A stretch of 32,893 nt of DNA, from the NCBI GenBank assembly GCA_003388555.1, contig QQVD01000027.1:87951-120843 (forward strand), in the 5' to 3' direction. The notes beneath the pieces are model-generated. The model saw only the letters and a list, made by a program, of their open reading frames with translations. It was not told the DNA's origin and did no database searches. The DNA is from Acidobacteriota bacterium (lineage in GTDB: Bacteria > Acidobacteriota > Thermoanaerobaculia > Multivoradales > Multivoraceae). The translations under genes were made by a program, and so were the position numbers. Shown here piece after piece: positions 7,816 through 16,097 of the stretch (position 1 is the first letter of the stretch; each line of letters begins with the position of its first letter).

Positions 7816-8667
7816 ATGGCCGAGAGCCCGTTGAACCCGTCGAGCAGAGCCAGGCAGCCGGTCCTGGTCATCGGCATGCATCGGTCGGGCACCAGCATGG
7901 TGGCCAGGCTGCTCGAGGAGTTCGGCGTCGCGATGGGCGGCGTCGGGCAGCCGAACTGGGAGGATCCGCAGTTCAAGCGAGCCAACCAGGCCCTGTTGGC
8001 GCGTTCGGGCGCGGACTGGGCTCGGCCGAGGGCCTTCCTCGAGGCGCTGGCGATCGTCGATGGAGACAATGCCGAAGCGGGAGACGAGATGCTCGCCGTC
8101 GCCCAGCGCTGCGTCGAGGCGATCGATCCTCGCCGGCAGTGCGGTCCCTGGGGCTGGAAGGACCCCCGCAACACCCTGACACTCCCTGTCTGGCTGCGGC
8201 TCTTTCCCGCAGCGCGCGTCGTCCACGTCGTGCGCAACGGCTTCGACGTGGCCCTCAGTCTCCAGCGCCGGGAGCGGCGCTACTGGGTTCGGCGTCGCGA
8301 CGAGCGCCCTACCTTCCTCACCTTGCGCGGCTGCTTCGAGCTCTGGCGCCTGTACCTCGAGCTCGGCCTCGGTGCGGAGTCGTCGAGTCGACGCTCTCTG
8401 AGGGTGCGCTACGAGGATCTGGCCAGGGCCGATGACGAGACGGTCGAGAAGCTGGCGGCCTTCGTGGGGGCGGAGCGCCGCCCCGTGGAGCTGCCGGTGC
8501 GCCGCCCTCGCCGGCGCTCGGCGTGGGATCGTCGGCGCATCGCGCGGCTGGCGCGCAGCGCCGACGATCGGATCCTCGTCGAGCTGGGGTACGGGCTCGC
8601 TGCCGAGCGACCTGGATCTGGGGACACGACCGTGCATGGGGCCTCATCCTACGAGGCCGACGTTTGA
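7816..8667 (+). CDS. Sulfotransferase family protein
   Basis: The 283-residue protein shows the 5'-phosphosulfate loop 'VIGMHRSGTSMVARLLEEFG' (about 18-37), a 'GWKDPRNTLTLPVW' segment (113-126), and the 3'-phosphate site 'RVVHVVRNGFDVALSLQRRE' (about 134-153). 'LRVRYEDLARADDETVEKL' matches the usual later helix. The ATG at 7816 is preferred; a GTG at 7735 in the same frame would add 27 unconserved residues. The stop overlaps a TTG that probably starts the sulfatase-like gene, so the pair may be coupled. It opens a five-gene plus-strand unit. Predicted to sulfate a glycan; its acceptor is unknown. Confidence 0.83.
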   Translation: MAESPLNPSSRARQPVLVIGMHRSGTSMVARLLEEFGVAMGGVGQPNWEDPQFKRANQALLARSGADWARPRAFLEALAIVDGDNAEAGDEMLAVAQRCVEAIDPRRQCGPWGWKDPRNTLTLPVWLRLFPAARVVHVVRNGFDVALSLQRRERRYWVRRRDERPTFLTLRGCFELWRLYLELGLGAESSSRRSLRVRYEDLARADDETVEKLAAFVGAERRPVELPVRRPRRRSAWDRRRIARLARSADDRILVELGYGLAAERPGSGDTTVHGASSYEADV

Positions 8668-10094
8668 GTCCTTCGGTCTCGCGGCGCCGTTCGCAGGCGA
8701 GTGGCGCGGTCCACCCAGAGCCCCTGCGGTCGACGGTCCTGCTGGCGGCCCTGTTGGCAACCCTGCTGGCGGCTTCGTACACAGCGAGTTGCGCCGATAC
8801 CCGTGCCATGCCGAGCGGCCCGAGCGTCGTGCTGATCGTGGTCGACACCCTGCGTGCTGATGCTCTCGAGATCCATGGAGGTACCCCCGGGGTGAGCCCG
8901 CACCTCGCGGCCCTGGCCGAGAGGTCCGTGGTCTTCGACCGTGCCTTCACACCGATCGGCACGACGAATCCCGCCCACGCCAGCCTGTTCACCGGCCTCT
9001 ACCCGAAACGCCACGGAGTCCAGTGGAACGGAGATCGGCTCGACGATCGGTTCTCGACCTTGGCCGAGGTCTTCCGCGACGCCGGGTACGACACCGCGGC
9101 CATCTCCAGCTGGCCGAGACTGACTCGACACGGCGGGCTGGGGCAGGGCTTCGAGGTCACCCAACAAGAGCTCGGTCCGTGGCGGGATCGTGCCAGGCGG
9201 CGATCTGCCGAGGAGGTCGTCGAACTGGTCGACGTCTGGATGTCACGGCGCCGCGACAGCACGAGGCCGTTCCTGCTCTGGGTTCACCTCAACGAGCCGC
9301 ACTCGCCGTATCCGGTGCGGCCCACCGTTTCATCAGCGATCGAAGAGAGTTCCTACGACGGCTCCCTGCGCGACGGCGCCACGGTCGAGGAGTTCTACGC
9401 ACTCGAAGGTCGCCGCCTCGATCCCGAGGAGCGAAGCGTCCTGAGGGCCCTCTACGACGGCGCCGTCAGCGCCATGGACGATGCTGTAGGCCAGCTGCTG
9501 CGCAGGCTCCGCGCAGGCGAGGGGTCGACGGGGCTCGTCGTCGTGCTCACCGCGGACCACGGGCAGCTGCTGGGCGAGCACGACGAGGTCGGCCACGGAT
9601 GGAAGATCTGGAATCAGGTGATGCACGTGCCGCTGATCGTCAACCACCCGGACATCGACCCGCTGAGGATCTCGGATCCAGTCGGTCTGATCGATCTGCG
9701 CGCCACCCTGGTGGAGCTCGCCGGCCTGACCGCTGACGGCGGTGACGGTCGGTCGTTGGTGCCGCTGATGAACGGAAGTTCTCTCGAAGAGCGACCGCTG
9801 CTGGGTCAGGTGCGACGAGTCGCCGAGGTCGGCGGCGAGAACGGCGAGCTGGCAGACAACGTCTGGGCCCTGGTCGGCGGGCGGTCGCATCACTTCAGGC
9901 ACGACGGCCTGCTCGTCTTCGACCTCGAGGTCGACCCGGGCGAGGAGCAACCGCTGCCGCCACCCGAGGAGAGAGAGATGCGGGTGCTGACCGAGATGGT
10001 GGAGCGCTACCGGCGTCTGGCCACGACCGAAGCGCCGGCCGACGCGATCGCCGAGGAGCTGCGCCGCGAGCTGGAAGATCTCGGTTACCTGTGA
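8664..10094 (+). CDS. Sulfatase-like hydrolase, Thr at nucleophile position
   Basis: This is a member of the alkaline-phosphatase/sulfatase superfamily. 'VVLIVVDTLRADAL' (metal Asp about 61), 'TNPAHASLFTGLYPKRHG' (about 101-118), 'VHLNEPHSPYP' and 'LTADHGQLLGEHDEVGHG' (about 295-312) follow in the expected order. Where type I sulfatases carry Cys or Ser for formylglycine (C/S-x-P-S/A-R) this has Thr101-Asn-Pro-Ala-His. It is therefore either inactive as a sulfatase or a phosphoester-type enzyme using Thr, as in nucleotide pyrophosphatases. I chose TTG 8664 because it makes a TTGA overlap with the previous stop, has ACGAGG upstream, and gives a basic then hydrophobic leader (residues 22-42) with Cys43, a weak lipobox. 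Expected on the outer side of the inner membrane. The start is uncertain; the family is not. Confidence 0.8.
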   Translation: MSPSVSRRRSQASGAVHPEPLRSTVLLAALLATLLAASYTASCADTRAMPSGPSVVLIVVDTLRADALEIHGGTPGVSPHLAALAERSVVFDRAFTPIGTTNPAHASLFTGLYPKRHGVQWNGDRLDDRFSTLAEVFRDAGYDTAAISSWPRLTRHGGLGQGFEVTQQELGPWRDRARRRSAEEVVELVDVWMSRRRDSTRPFLLWVHLNEPHSPYPVRPTVSSAIEESSYDGSLRDGATVEEFYALEGRRLDPEERSVLRALYDGAVSAMDDAVGQLLRRLRAGEGSTGLVVVLTADHGQLLGEHDEVGHGWKIWNQVMHVPLIVNHPDIDPLRISDPVGLIDLRATLVELAGLTADGGDGRSLVPLMNGSSLEERPLLGQVRRVAEVGGENGELADNVWALVGGRSHHFRHDGLLVFDLEVDPGEEQPLPPPEEREMRVLTEMVERYRRLATTEAPADAIAEELRRELEDLGYL

Positions 10095-10234
10095 GCCGCA
10101 GCTCGTCGGAGAGACAGAACCGGTAGGCTTCCTGAATCCCCGAACCCGTGGGCGACCGTATTGCGTCGCCGGGCGCATCGGCCCGAGATCCCTTGTCTGA
10201 AATCGAACCACGAGACCCGGCTCGGCGAGCCGGC

Positions 10235-12028
10235 ATGGCGCCCCACCGTCACCGCCGTCGGCCGTCACCGGGGCTGCTTTGGAAGCGCTTCGGTGGTCGT
10301 TGGAGCCACCTCGCACTGGTAGTCGCTCTGGCCTTCGCGGTGGGCCTCACCGAGCTGGTGACCATCTCGTTCGCCGTTCTGACCCTCGGTTCCCTGTTCT
10401 TTCCCGCGTCCGAGGGCGCGGCCGATCGGTTCCTCGGCTTCGAGTTGCCACCGGTCCAGCATGCGGTGGCGATCGGACTCGGCCTGGTCGCTCTGCGCTG
10501 GCTGCTGGCGACACTGGCCGACTGGATCTCCCAGACCCTCGTGATGCGTTCGGTCCTGGCGCTGCGCACCGAGCTGCTGGAGAGCTTCCTGGGCGCCAGC
10601 TGGGACCTGCAGGCGGCTGAGCGCTCGGGCTCGGTCCACGAGCGCCTGTTCCAGAACGCGACCCAGGTGGGACAGATGCTCCGGCTGTCCCTCGGATGGC
10701 TGCAGGCGGCAGTGGCTCTGTCGGCGGTGCTGGTGGGTGCCTTGACGATCAGTCCGCTCGCCGCGGGGGCGGCGTTCGTCGCGGCGTCGGTGCTGATGCT
10801 GGCGGCCCGGCCGCTCAGCCGGCGCGCGATGCAGAGTGCTCGCGCCGGCGTCGCCGCCGGTCTGCAGGCTGCGACCGTCGTGCGCTCCTTCCTGGACGCC
10901 GTGCTCGAGCTGACCGTCTTCGGTGCGCTTCCGGCGGCGCTACGCGAGATGGCGAGGCAGATGGAAGCGCACGAGGGCAGGCGGCGGCTGACTCATCTGT
11001 GGGGCAACGCATCCAGCCAGCTCTACTTCACCCTGGTGCTGACTGGTGGATGGATCGCGGTGGGAGCGCTGCATTTCCTGGACTCGGATCAGTTCACCGG
11101 CATCGGGATCGTCGCCCTGCTGTTGCTGCGCTCGATCGGCTACACCCGCACGCTGCAGGTCGCGGCGGTCAACATCCGGAACCTCGAGCCCGTCTTCGAC
11201 GATCTGCTTCTCTTCCAGAGTCGGATGACCGGCGACGCCGAGCAGCGTTGGGGGAGCCAGAAGCCAGAGCAGTGGGAGCTCGAGGTCGAGGAGGTGGGGT
11301 ACCGCTACCCGGACGCGGCGAGGCCGGCGCTCGACGGCGTACGGCTCGTGGTTCCGGCAGGAGGCATCTGCGCCATCGTCGGCCGCTCGGGTAGCGGCAA
11401 GACGACCCTGGCGCAGCTCGTCCTCGGGCTCCGGACGCCGGATCGGGGCCGGATCCTGATCGGTGGCGTTCCCCAGCGGGAGATCGATCGGCGCTGGTGG
11501 CAGGCGAATGTCGCCGTCGTGACGCAGGAGGCGCAGCTCCTCGACGCCACCCTGCTCGAGAACGTCGTCTTCTACCGCGATCACGTTTCGACGTCGGCCG
11601 CCCTCGACGCGGTCAGGGCCGTCGGTCTAGCGGACTGGATCGAAGAGCTCCCGGAGGGCATCGCGACGCGGGTCGGCGAGCGCGGCAGCGAGCTCTCTGG
11701 TGGACAGAGGCAGCGCTTGTGCATCGCTCGAGCACTCGCCGGCAGACCACGCCTGATGGTGCTCGACGAACCGACGAGCGCTCTCGATCCGGTCTCGGAG
11801 CGGGTCGTGCGCGAGTGCATCGGGTCGCTGCGCGGCGAATGCACCACGTTGATCATCGCCCACCGTCAGAGCACCGTCGAGCTCTGCGATCAGGTCGCGG
11901 TCCTGGAGGGTGGACGACTGGTCAGGTGCGAGCCGGGCGCGGGCCGGAGATCGCCACAGCGTCGCTCTGGCCAGGCGAACGATCGCCTCGTCCCCGGAGA
12001 GGACTGCGGTGGTGGAGCCCCCGGATGA
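10235..12028 (+). CDS. ABC exporter, fused membrane and ATPase domains
   Basis: A half-transporter of about 597 residues: N-terminal membrane domain with about six hydrophobic spans (residues 25-300) and C-terminal ATPase with Walker A 'GRSGSGKTT' (about 383), 'VVTQEAQLLDATLLENV' (Q-loop region), signature 'LSGGQRQR' (about 486), Walker B 'LMVLDEPTSALD' and switch His in 'LIIAHR'. This is the MsbA/PglK-like architecture and works as a homodimer in the inner membrane; in glycan clusters such proteins flip lipid-linked sugars or export glycan-related substrates. The start is unclear: ATG 10235 is chosen, but TTG 10193 and GTG 10148 are in frame and none has a good ribosome-binding site. A Gly/Arg-rich tail of about 30 residues follows the ATPase. 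The stop overlaps the next ATG (ATGA). Confidence 0.88.
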   Translation: MAPHRHRRRPSPGLLWKRFGGRWSHLALVVALAFAVGLTELVTISFAVLTLGSLFFPASEGAADRFLGFELPPVQHAVAIGLGLVALRWLLATLADWISQTLVMRSVLALRTELLESFLGASWDLQAAERSGSVHERLFQNATQVGQMLRLSLGWLQAAVALSAVLVGALTISPLAAGAAFVAASVLMLAARPLSRRAMQSARAGVAAGLQAATVVRSFLDAVLELTVFGALPAALREMARQMEAHEGRRRLTHLWGNASSQLYFTLVLTGGWIAVGALHFLDSDQFTGIGIVALLLLRSIGYTRTLQVAAVNIRNLEPVFDDLLLFQSRMTGDAEQRWGSQKPEQWELEVEEVGYRYPDAARPALDGVRLVVPAGGICAIVGRSGSGKTTLAQLVLGLRTPDRGRILIGGVPQREIDRRWWQANVAVVTQEAQLLDATLLENVVFYRDHVSTSAALDAVRAVGLADWIEELPEGIATRVGERGSELSGGQRQRLCIARALAGRPRLMVLDEPTSALDPVSERVVRECIGSLRGECTTLIIAHRQSTVELCDQVAVLEGGRLVRCEPGAGRRSPQRRSGQANDRLVPGEDCGGGAPG

Positions 12029-13893
12029 GCGTCGAGGAGCTCCGGGACGGTCCGAAGCCGGTGCCCTCCGGAGGGCCGGTGGACGAGCAAACGAGCCCCC
12101 GGCAGAAGCGAACGGCCGTCTCGCTCGGGAGCATCACGGCCACGCTCCTGCTGCTCGTGTTGCCCATCACTGCCTGGGTTCGACTCGTCGGACTCGACGA
12201 GGTCGGCGTCCAGTTCGGAGACAGCCCTCTCTACTACGAGATCGCCAGCCGTTGGAGCGAAGGTGAGCCGGTGCTCTCGTGGCCCCCTAGCCCGAATCGG
12301 TACTTCGTCCGGCCGGTCCTGTATGCCGCGTTCGCCGGCGCCATCGAGCTCTTCGGCCATCGAGACGATGCCATCAAGCGGCTCAACGCGGCTGCTGACG
12401 TCCTCACCACGTTGCTCCTGTTCGTGTTGGTCGCGCGCCAGGCGGGCAGCCTCCTGGCCGCCGCCCTGGCGGCCCTGACCTACGGTCTGTCGCCGTGGGC
12501 GATCTCCTTCGCTCGCAGTGAGCTGGCGCACCCGCTTTCGGGTCTCCTGGTGTTGCTGGCCTTCACGCTGCTGCTCGCTGCGCTCGAAGAACCGGCGGCG
12601 ATCAGGCGTCGGATCCTGATCGGTTGCTACCTGTTCTTTCAGGGTGCTGCGGTCCTGGTTCACGAGGATCTGGTCGCCACCATGCCGGCCGGCTTGCTGC
12701 TGCTCGTCGCGGCGGCTCTGGCGAGATCTGAGCGCCGACGGGGAGAGCTGGTGGCCGTTGCCTCGCTCCTCGTCTCCTTCGCCTTCGTCGTTGGCAGATG
12801 GATCCCGTTTCCTCTCAAGCCGAGGCTGTACGCGGAGCTTGCCGAGAAGGGGGCCTCCGGGATCCTCGAGACGGCATTCTGGTCGCCGCTGATCATCGTC
12901 GAGCGAGCCGCCCGACATTGGTGGAACGCGCTGACCGCCGTGGGGTCCTCGATGCTTCCGTTGCTGCTGTTGGCACTGACGCTCGTCGTCATCCTCGCGC
13001 CTCGGCTGAGGCAGCGCGGGAAGGTACGGATCCTCATCGCTGGCTGGGTGCTGCAGCTGTGCTACTTCTGCGTCGTGGCCTGCTTTCTCCGCTTCTTCAT
13101 CGCGCGCTGGACGCTGGCCTTGCTGCCGCTGGTGCTCGCCATGGTCTTCGTTGCGCTGCACCGCATCGTCGAGGAGTGGCCGACGGCCGTCTCGGCCCTC
13201 CTGCAGGCCTTCGTCGCGGGCATTCTGGTCGTCGGCAGCGTCGGCAACCACGCTGAGGTCGACTTGCGCAAGCGCCAGACGATGGAGGAGTGGCTCCAGC
13301 CGAGGATCGGCTGGAGCTCGCTGCGGGAGGGGTACGAGAGGCTGGTTCTCGACACCTACGAGCAGCGCTGGTCGCGCGGCGTCTACGATGTGCTTCGCGA
13401 TGAGGTCGGTGCGGACTCGAATCTGCTCGTGGCCCCGAGCCTCCACGACGCCTGGCCGGGTCGCCGGTTGCTGTCGCTGCCCTGCTACTTTGGTGACCAT
13501 GTGATCTACCTGATCGACCAAGAGCGCCCTCTCCGCGAGCTGATCGTCGAGGAGGATGTCACCGCCGTGCTGCTGACTCGGAGAAACCTGAGAGCCGATG
13601 TCAAAGCAGCTCGCAAGAGCCTGATACGAACGGACGACGGCTGGCAGGCGCGGCCCCAGCGGCTCGGTGCCAGTACCGGTCTCGAGGGCGAGGCCTACAC
13701 GGTGGAGCGAGAGATCGAGGCGATACGCGAGGTCGCAGCAGGCCTCGGGGGCAAGCGCTCGATCCTTCCCACAGGGGACGAGCTCTGGCGGCTGCCGGAC
13801 CTCGATTCTGTAGCCGTGAGCTCGAAGCAGCGACCTGCCGATGGCGGAGCGGCCATCGTGACGGCGGGCGACCTCGCGGTGACCTGGCCGTGA
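12025..13893 (+). CDS. Polytopic membrane protein, GT-C glycosyltransferase-like
   Basis: The 622-residue protein has about 10-12 hydrophobic segments (residues 33-400) and a soluble C-terminal part (about 410-622). After the first span comes 'VGVQFGDSPLYYEIASRW' (about 61-77), the position where GT-C enzymes of the PMT/ArnT type carry an acidic catalytic motif in the first outer loop, and 'HEDLVATMPAGLLLL' lies before later spans. I infer a polyprenyl-phosphate-sugar-dependent transferase or related membrane enzyme acting on the outer face. Family membership is not proven. The ATG at 12025 overlaps the ABC stop as ATGA and is preceded by GGAG; the longer upstream frame is a shadow of the ABC gene. 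The stop overlaps the next gene as GTGA. Confidence 0.75.
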   Translation: MSVEELRDGPKPVPSGGPVDEQTSPRQKRTAVSLGSITATLLLLVLPITAWVRLVGLDEVGVQFGDSPLYYEIASRWSEGEPVLSWPPSPNRYFVRPVLYAAFAGAIELFGHRDDAIKRLNAAADVLTTLLLFVLVARQAGSLLAAALAALTYGLSPWAISFARSELAHPLSGLLVLLAFTLLLAALEEPAAIRRRILIGCYLFFQGAAVLVHEDLVATMPAGLLLLVAAALARSERRRGELVAVASLLVSFAFVVGRWIPFPLKPRLYAELAEKGASGILETAFWSPLIIVERAARHWWNALTAVGSSMLPLLLLALTLVVILAPRLRQRGKVRILIAGWVLQLCYFCVVACFLRFFIARWTLALLPLVLAMVFVALHRIVEEWPTAVSALLQAFVAGILVVGSVGNHAEVDLRKRQTMEEWLQPRIGWSSLREGYERLVLDTYEQRWSRGVYDVLRDEVGADSNLLVAPSLHDAWPGRRLLSLPCYFGDHVIYLIDQERPLRELIVEEDVTAVLLTRRNLRADVKAARKSLIRTDDGWQARPQRLGASTGLEGEAYTVEREIEAIREVAAGLGGKRSILPTGDELWRLPDLDSVAVSSKQRPADGGAAIVTAGDLAVTWP

Positions 13894-14993
13894 ACGATTC
13901 GCGCCACGGAGCGATCCGCGTCGCTGCGTTGACCTCCGGACGCGACGTTCCCTCTGCGAGGTTCAGGGTCCGCCAGCATCTGGGTCGTCTCGAGGCTCTC
14001 GGGGTCGGCGTCCAGGAGTACCCCCTGGCGATCGACAAACACAGTCGACCGATCGGCTGGCCGAAGTCGTTGCGACCGGCCCTGGCAGGACCGTTCTTCC
14101 TGGTCTGGCAGCTGTTCAAGGTCGGCCTCAGGGTCCCAGGGCTGCTGGCGTCACACCGCGTGGACGTCACCTGGATCGAGCGTGAGTTCCTACCGGGAGC
14201 GTTGACGCTCGAGCCGCTGGCAGGGCGTCCGATGGTGTTCGACGTGGACGACGCCATCTGGCTCGGCTCGCCGGCCGGGCGGAGCGCAGCGCGCTACCTC
14301 GGCCGTCGGGCCAGTGTCGTCGTCGCCGGCAACGCCTTCCTCGGCGAGTGGTTCCGCGAGATCGGCGCGGCGCGCGTCGAGGTCGTTCCGACCGGCGTCG
14401 ACAGCACGGTCTACGAGCCCAGGATCGGAGGCATGCGCTCGGGGCACTTCGACTTCACCATCGGGTGGATCGGTACGCCTGCCAACCTGAGATACCTGGA
14501 ACGCCTCGAGGGTCCTCTGGCCTCCTTCCTGTCCCAGCGACCGACGGCTCGCCTCCTCGTGGTCTGCAGCGAGCCGCCGAGAATGCGCTCGATCGCCCCC
14601 TCCCAGCTCCAGTTCCGCGCCTGGGTGGCAGAAGAGGAGCCGGACGTCATCTCGAGGATGGACCTCGGTCTGATGCCTCTTCCGGACACCGAATGGAGTC
14701 GCGGCAAGTGCGCGTTCAAGATGCTCCAGTACATGTCGTGCGGCGTGCCGGTGCTGGTCTCTCCCTTCGGCATGAACGGAGAGGTCCTCGGCCTCGGTCG
14801 GGTCGGTCTGCCGGCGACCGAGGATGCCGAATGGCGTCGGGCGCTCGACTGGTTCGCCGATCATCCTGCCGAGGCGCGGGAGATGGGCCGGTGCGGCCGC
14901 GACGTCGTGCGATCTCACTTCGACAGCGCCGACATCGCTGCCCGACTCGGTGATGTGCTTCGCTGGGCTTCCCGTCAGGGCGGTCCGCAGTAG
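13890..14993 (+). CDS. Family-4-type glycosyltransferase (GT-B)
   Basis: The 367-residue protein has a Rossmann-like N-terminal half ('FRVRQHLGRLEALGVGVQEY', 'FDVDDAIW' near 115) and a C-terminal half with 'VVPTGVDSTVYEP', 'FTIGWIGTPANLRYLERL' (about 190) and 'GKCAFKMLQYMSCGVPVLVS' (about 270-290). The last fits the variant of the GT4 donor-binding motif in which K-x-x-K-x-L-x-Y-M precedes the G-x-PV. It starts at GTG 13890, overlapping the previous TGA (GTGA), and ends the plus-strand unit; a small GC palindrome at 15005-15018 follows. Predicted cytoplasmic NDP-sugar transferase in glycan assembly; substrate unknown. Confidence 0.82.
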   Translation: MNDSRHGAIRVAALTSGRDVPSARFRVRQHLGRLEALGVGVQEYPLAIDKHSRPIGWPKSLRPALAGPFFLVWQLFKVGLRVPGLLASHRVDVTWIEREFLPGALTLEPLAGRPMVFDVDDAIWLGSPAGRSAARYLGRRASVVVAGNAFLGEWFREIGAARVEVVPTGVDSTVYEPRIGGMRSGHFDFTIGWIGTPANLRYLERLEGPLASFLSQRPTARLLVVCSEPPRMRSIAPSQLQFRAWVAEEEPDVISRMDLGLMPLPDTEWSRGKCAFKMLQYMSCGVPVLVSPFGMNGEVLGLGRVGLPATEDAEWRRALDWFADHPAEAREMGRCGRDVVRSHFDSADIAARLGDVLRWASRQGGPQ

Positions 14994-15004
14994 CGGCGCG
15001 GGTA

Positions 15005-15018
15005 GGGCAGGGCTGCCC
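15005..15018. terminator. Small palindrome between convergent genes
   Basis: GGGCAG and CTGCCC with two bases between them (15005-15018) sit in the 39-bp gap between convergent stop codons. It could end transcription from either side but has no T tract, so this is a weak call. Confidence 0.3.
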
Positions 15019-15032
15019 GGTCGACTGCTCCG

Positions 15033-16076
15033 TCAGGGACTGGGTCCCTTGCCCGACTCGCTGCGCTGTCGGAAGAGGATCTCCTCGAGGTAGATCCGGT
15101 GACGGTTGAGCATGTCTCCGATGATGCCGACGTGCAGGAGCACTCCGGCTCCGGCGGTGAGCGTCAGAGCGAGTGCGCCGGCCCACTTGAACGGAGAGAA
15201 GGCTCCCGTCTCGAGGTACTTCCAACCGAGGAAGGCCGCCAGCGCCACGGCCGGAACGAGAAGCATCAGCGCCAGCCCGCCGAAGAACCTGAGGGGGTGG
15301 TAGTCGCGGTAGCAGCGGAAGATGATCTGCACCGTGCGCAGTGCGTAACGCCAGAGGCTCGAGGCGACGCGGCTCTCGCCGAACTCGCGTTCACCGCGCA
15401 CACGGATCGGGACCTCCTCGATCCGCAGGTCCTTGAACGAGAGGTTCAGGATGACTTCCTGGGTGTAGGTGAAGCGCGCCAGGAGATGGAGCTGGAGCAT
15501 CGCCCGACGGCTGTAGCACCGCATGCCGCAGGAGACGTCGTAGAAGCGCTTGCCCGCCAGGCTGGAGATCAGCCGGCTCATCATCCGATTGCCCCAGATC
15601 TTGACTGCCGGCATGTCGGGAAGCAGAGCCTCGTCGAGGAACCGTGAGGCGGTGGCGAAGTCGGCCCGGCCCGCGACCACCGGCTCGATGAGCCGGGGGA
15701 TGTCACGGGGGTCGAACTGTCCGTCCGAGTCGATGGTGACCAGGATGTCGGCGCCATGGTCGAGTCCGTAGGCGAGGGCGGTGTGAAAGGCGGCGCCCAC
15801 GCCTCGTTGGAGACCGTGATGCACCACGGTGGCGCCCGCCGCAGCGGCCTCGGTGCCGGTGCGGTCCTGCGAGCCGTCGTCGATCACGAGGACGTCGATC
15901 GCGTCGATGCCGGGGACCTCGGCCGGAACAGCACGCACCACGTCTCCGACGGTGCGCTCCTCGTTGAGCGCCGGCAGGGCGACGAGAAGACGTCGAGTGG
16001 CTCCGCCAATGGCGAGGCCGCCACCTGGGTCCGCCGACGTATTCCGCGCCAGCAAGGTCGAGTTCGAGATGCTCAT
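15033..16076 (-). CDS. Dolichyl-phosphate-mannose-synthase-like glycosyltransferase
   Basis: The 347-residue protein has a GT-A domain: 'LLVALPALNEERTVGDVV' (about 29-46), 'DVLVIDDGSQDRTG' (about 60-73), 'ILVTIDSDGQFDPRDIPRLI' (about 110-129, the metal-binding Asp cluster) and 'YDVSCGMRCYSRRAM' (about 178-193). Two C-terminal hydrophobic segments (about 262-285 and 298-320) would anchor it in the inner membrane. This matches bacterial DPM1/GtrB-like enzymes that load a sugar onto polyprenyl phosphate for use on the outer face. That fits the GT-C-like partner directly upstream (16098-18137), whose stop lies 21 bp before this ATG. It is the last gene of a four-gene minus-strand unit. Confidence 0.87.
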   Translation of the reverse strand: MSISNSTLLARNTSADPGGGLAIGGATRRLLVALPALNEERTVGDVVRAVPAEVPGIDAIDVLVIDDGSQDRTGTEAAAAGATVVHHGLQRGVGAAFHTALAYGLDHGADILVTIDSDGQFDPRDIPRLIEPVVAGRADFATASRFLDEALLPDMPAVKIWGNRMMSRLISSLAGKRFYDVSCGMRCYSRRAMLQLHLLARFTYTQEVILNLSFKDLRIEEVPIRVRGEREFGESRVASSLWRYALRTVQIIFRCYRDYHPLRFFGGLALMLLVPAVALAAFLGWKYLETGAFSPFKWAGALALTLTAGAGVLLHVGIIGDMLNRHRIYLEEILFRQRSESGKGPSP

Positions 16077-16097
16077 GGGTCGAAGCCGATTCTACGA

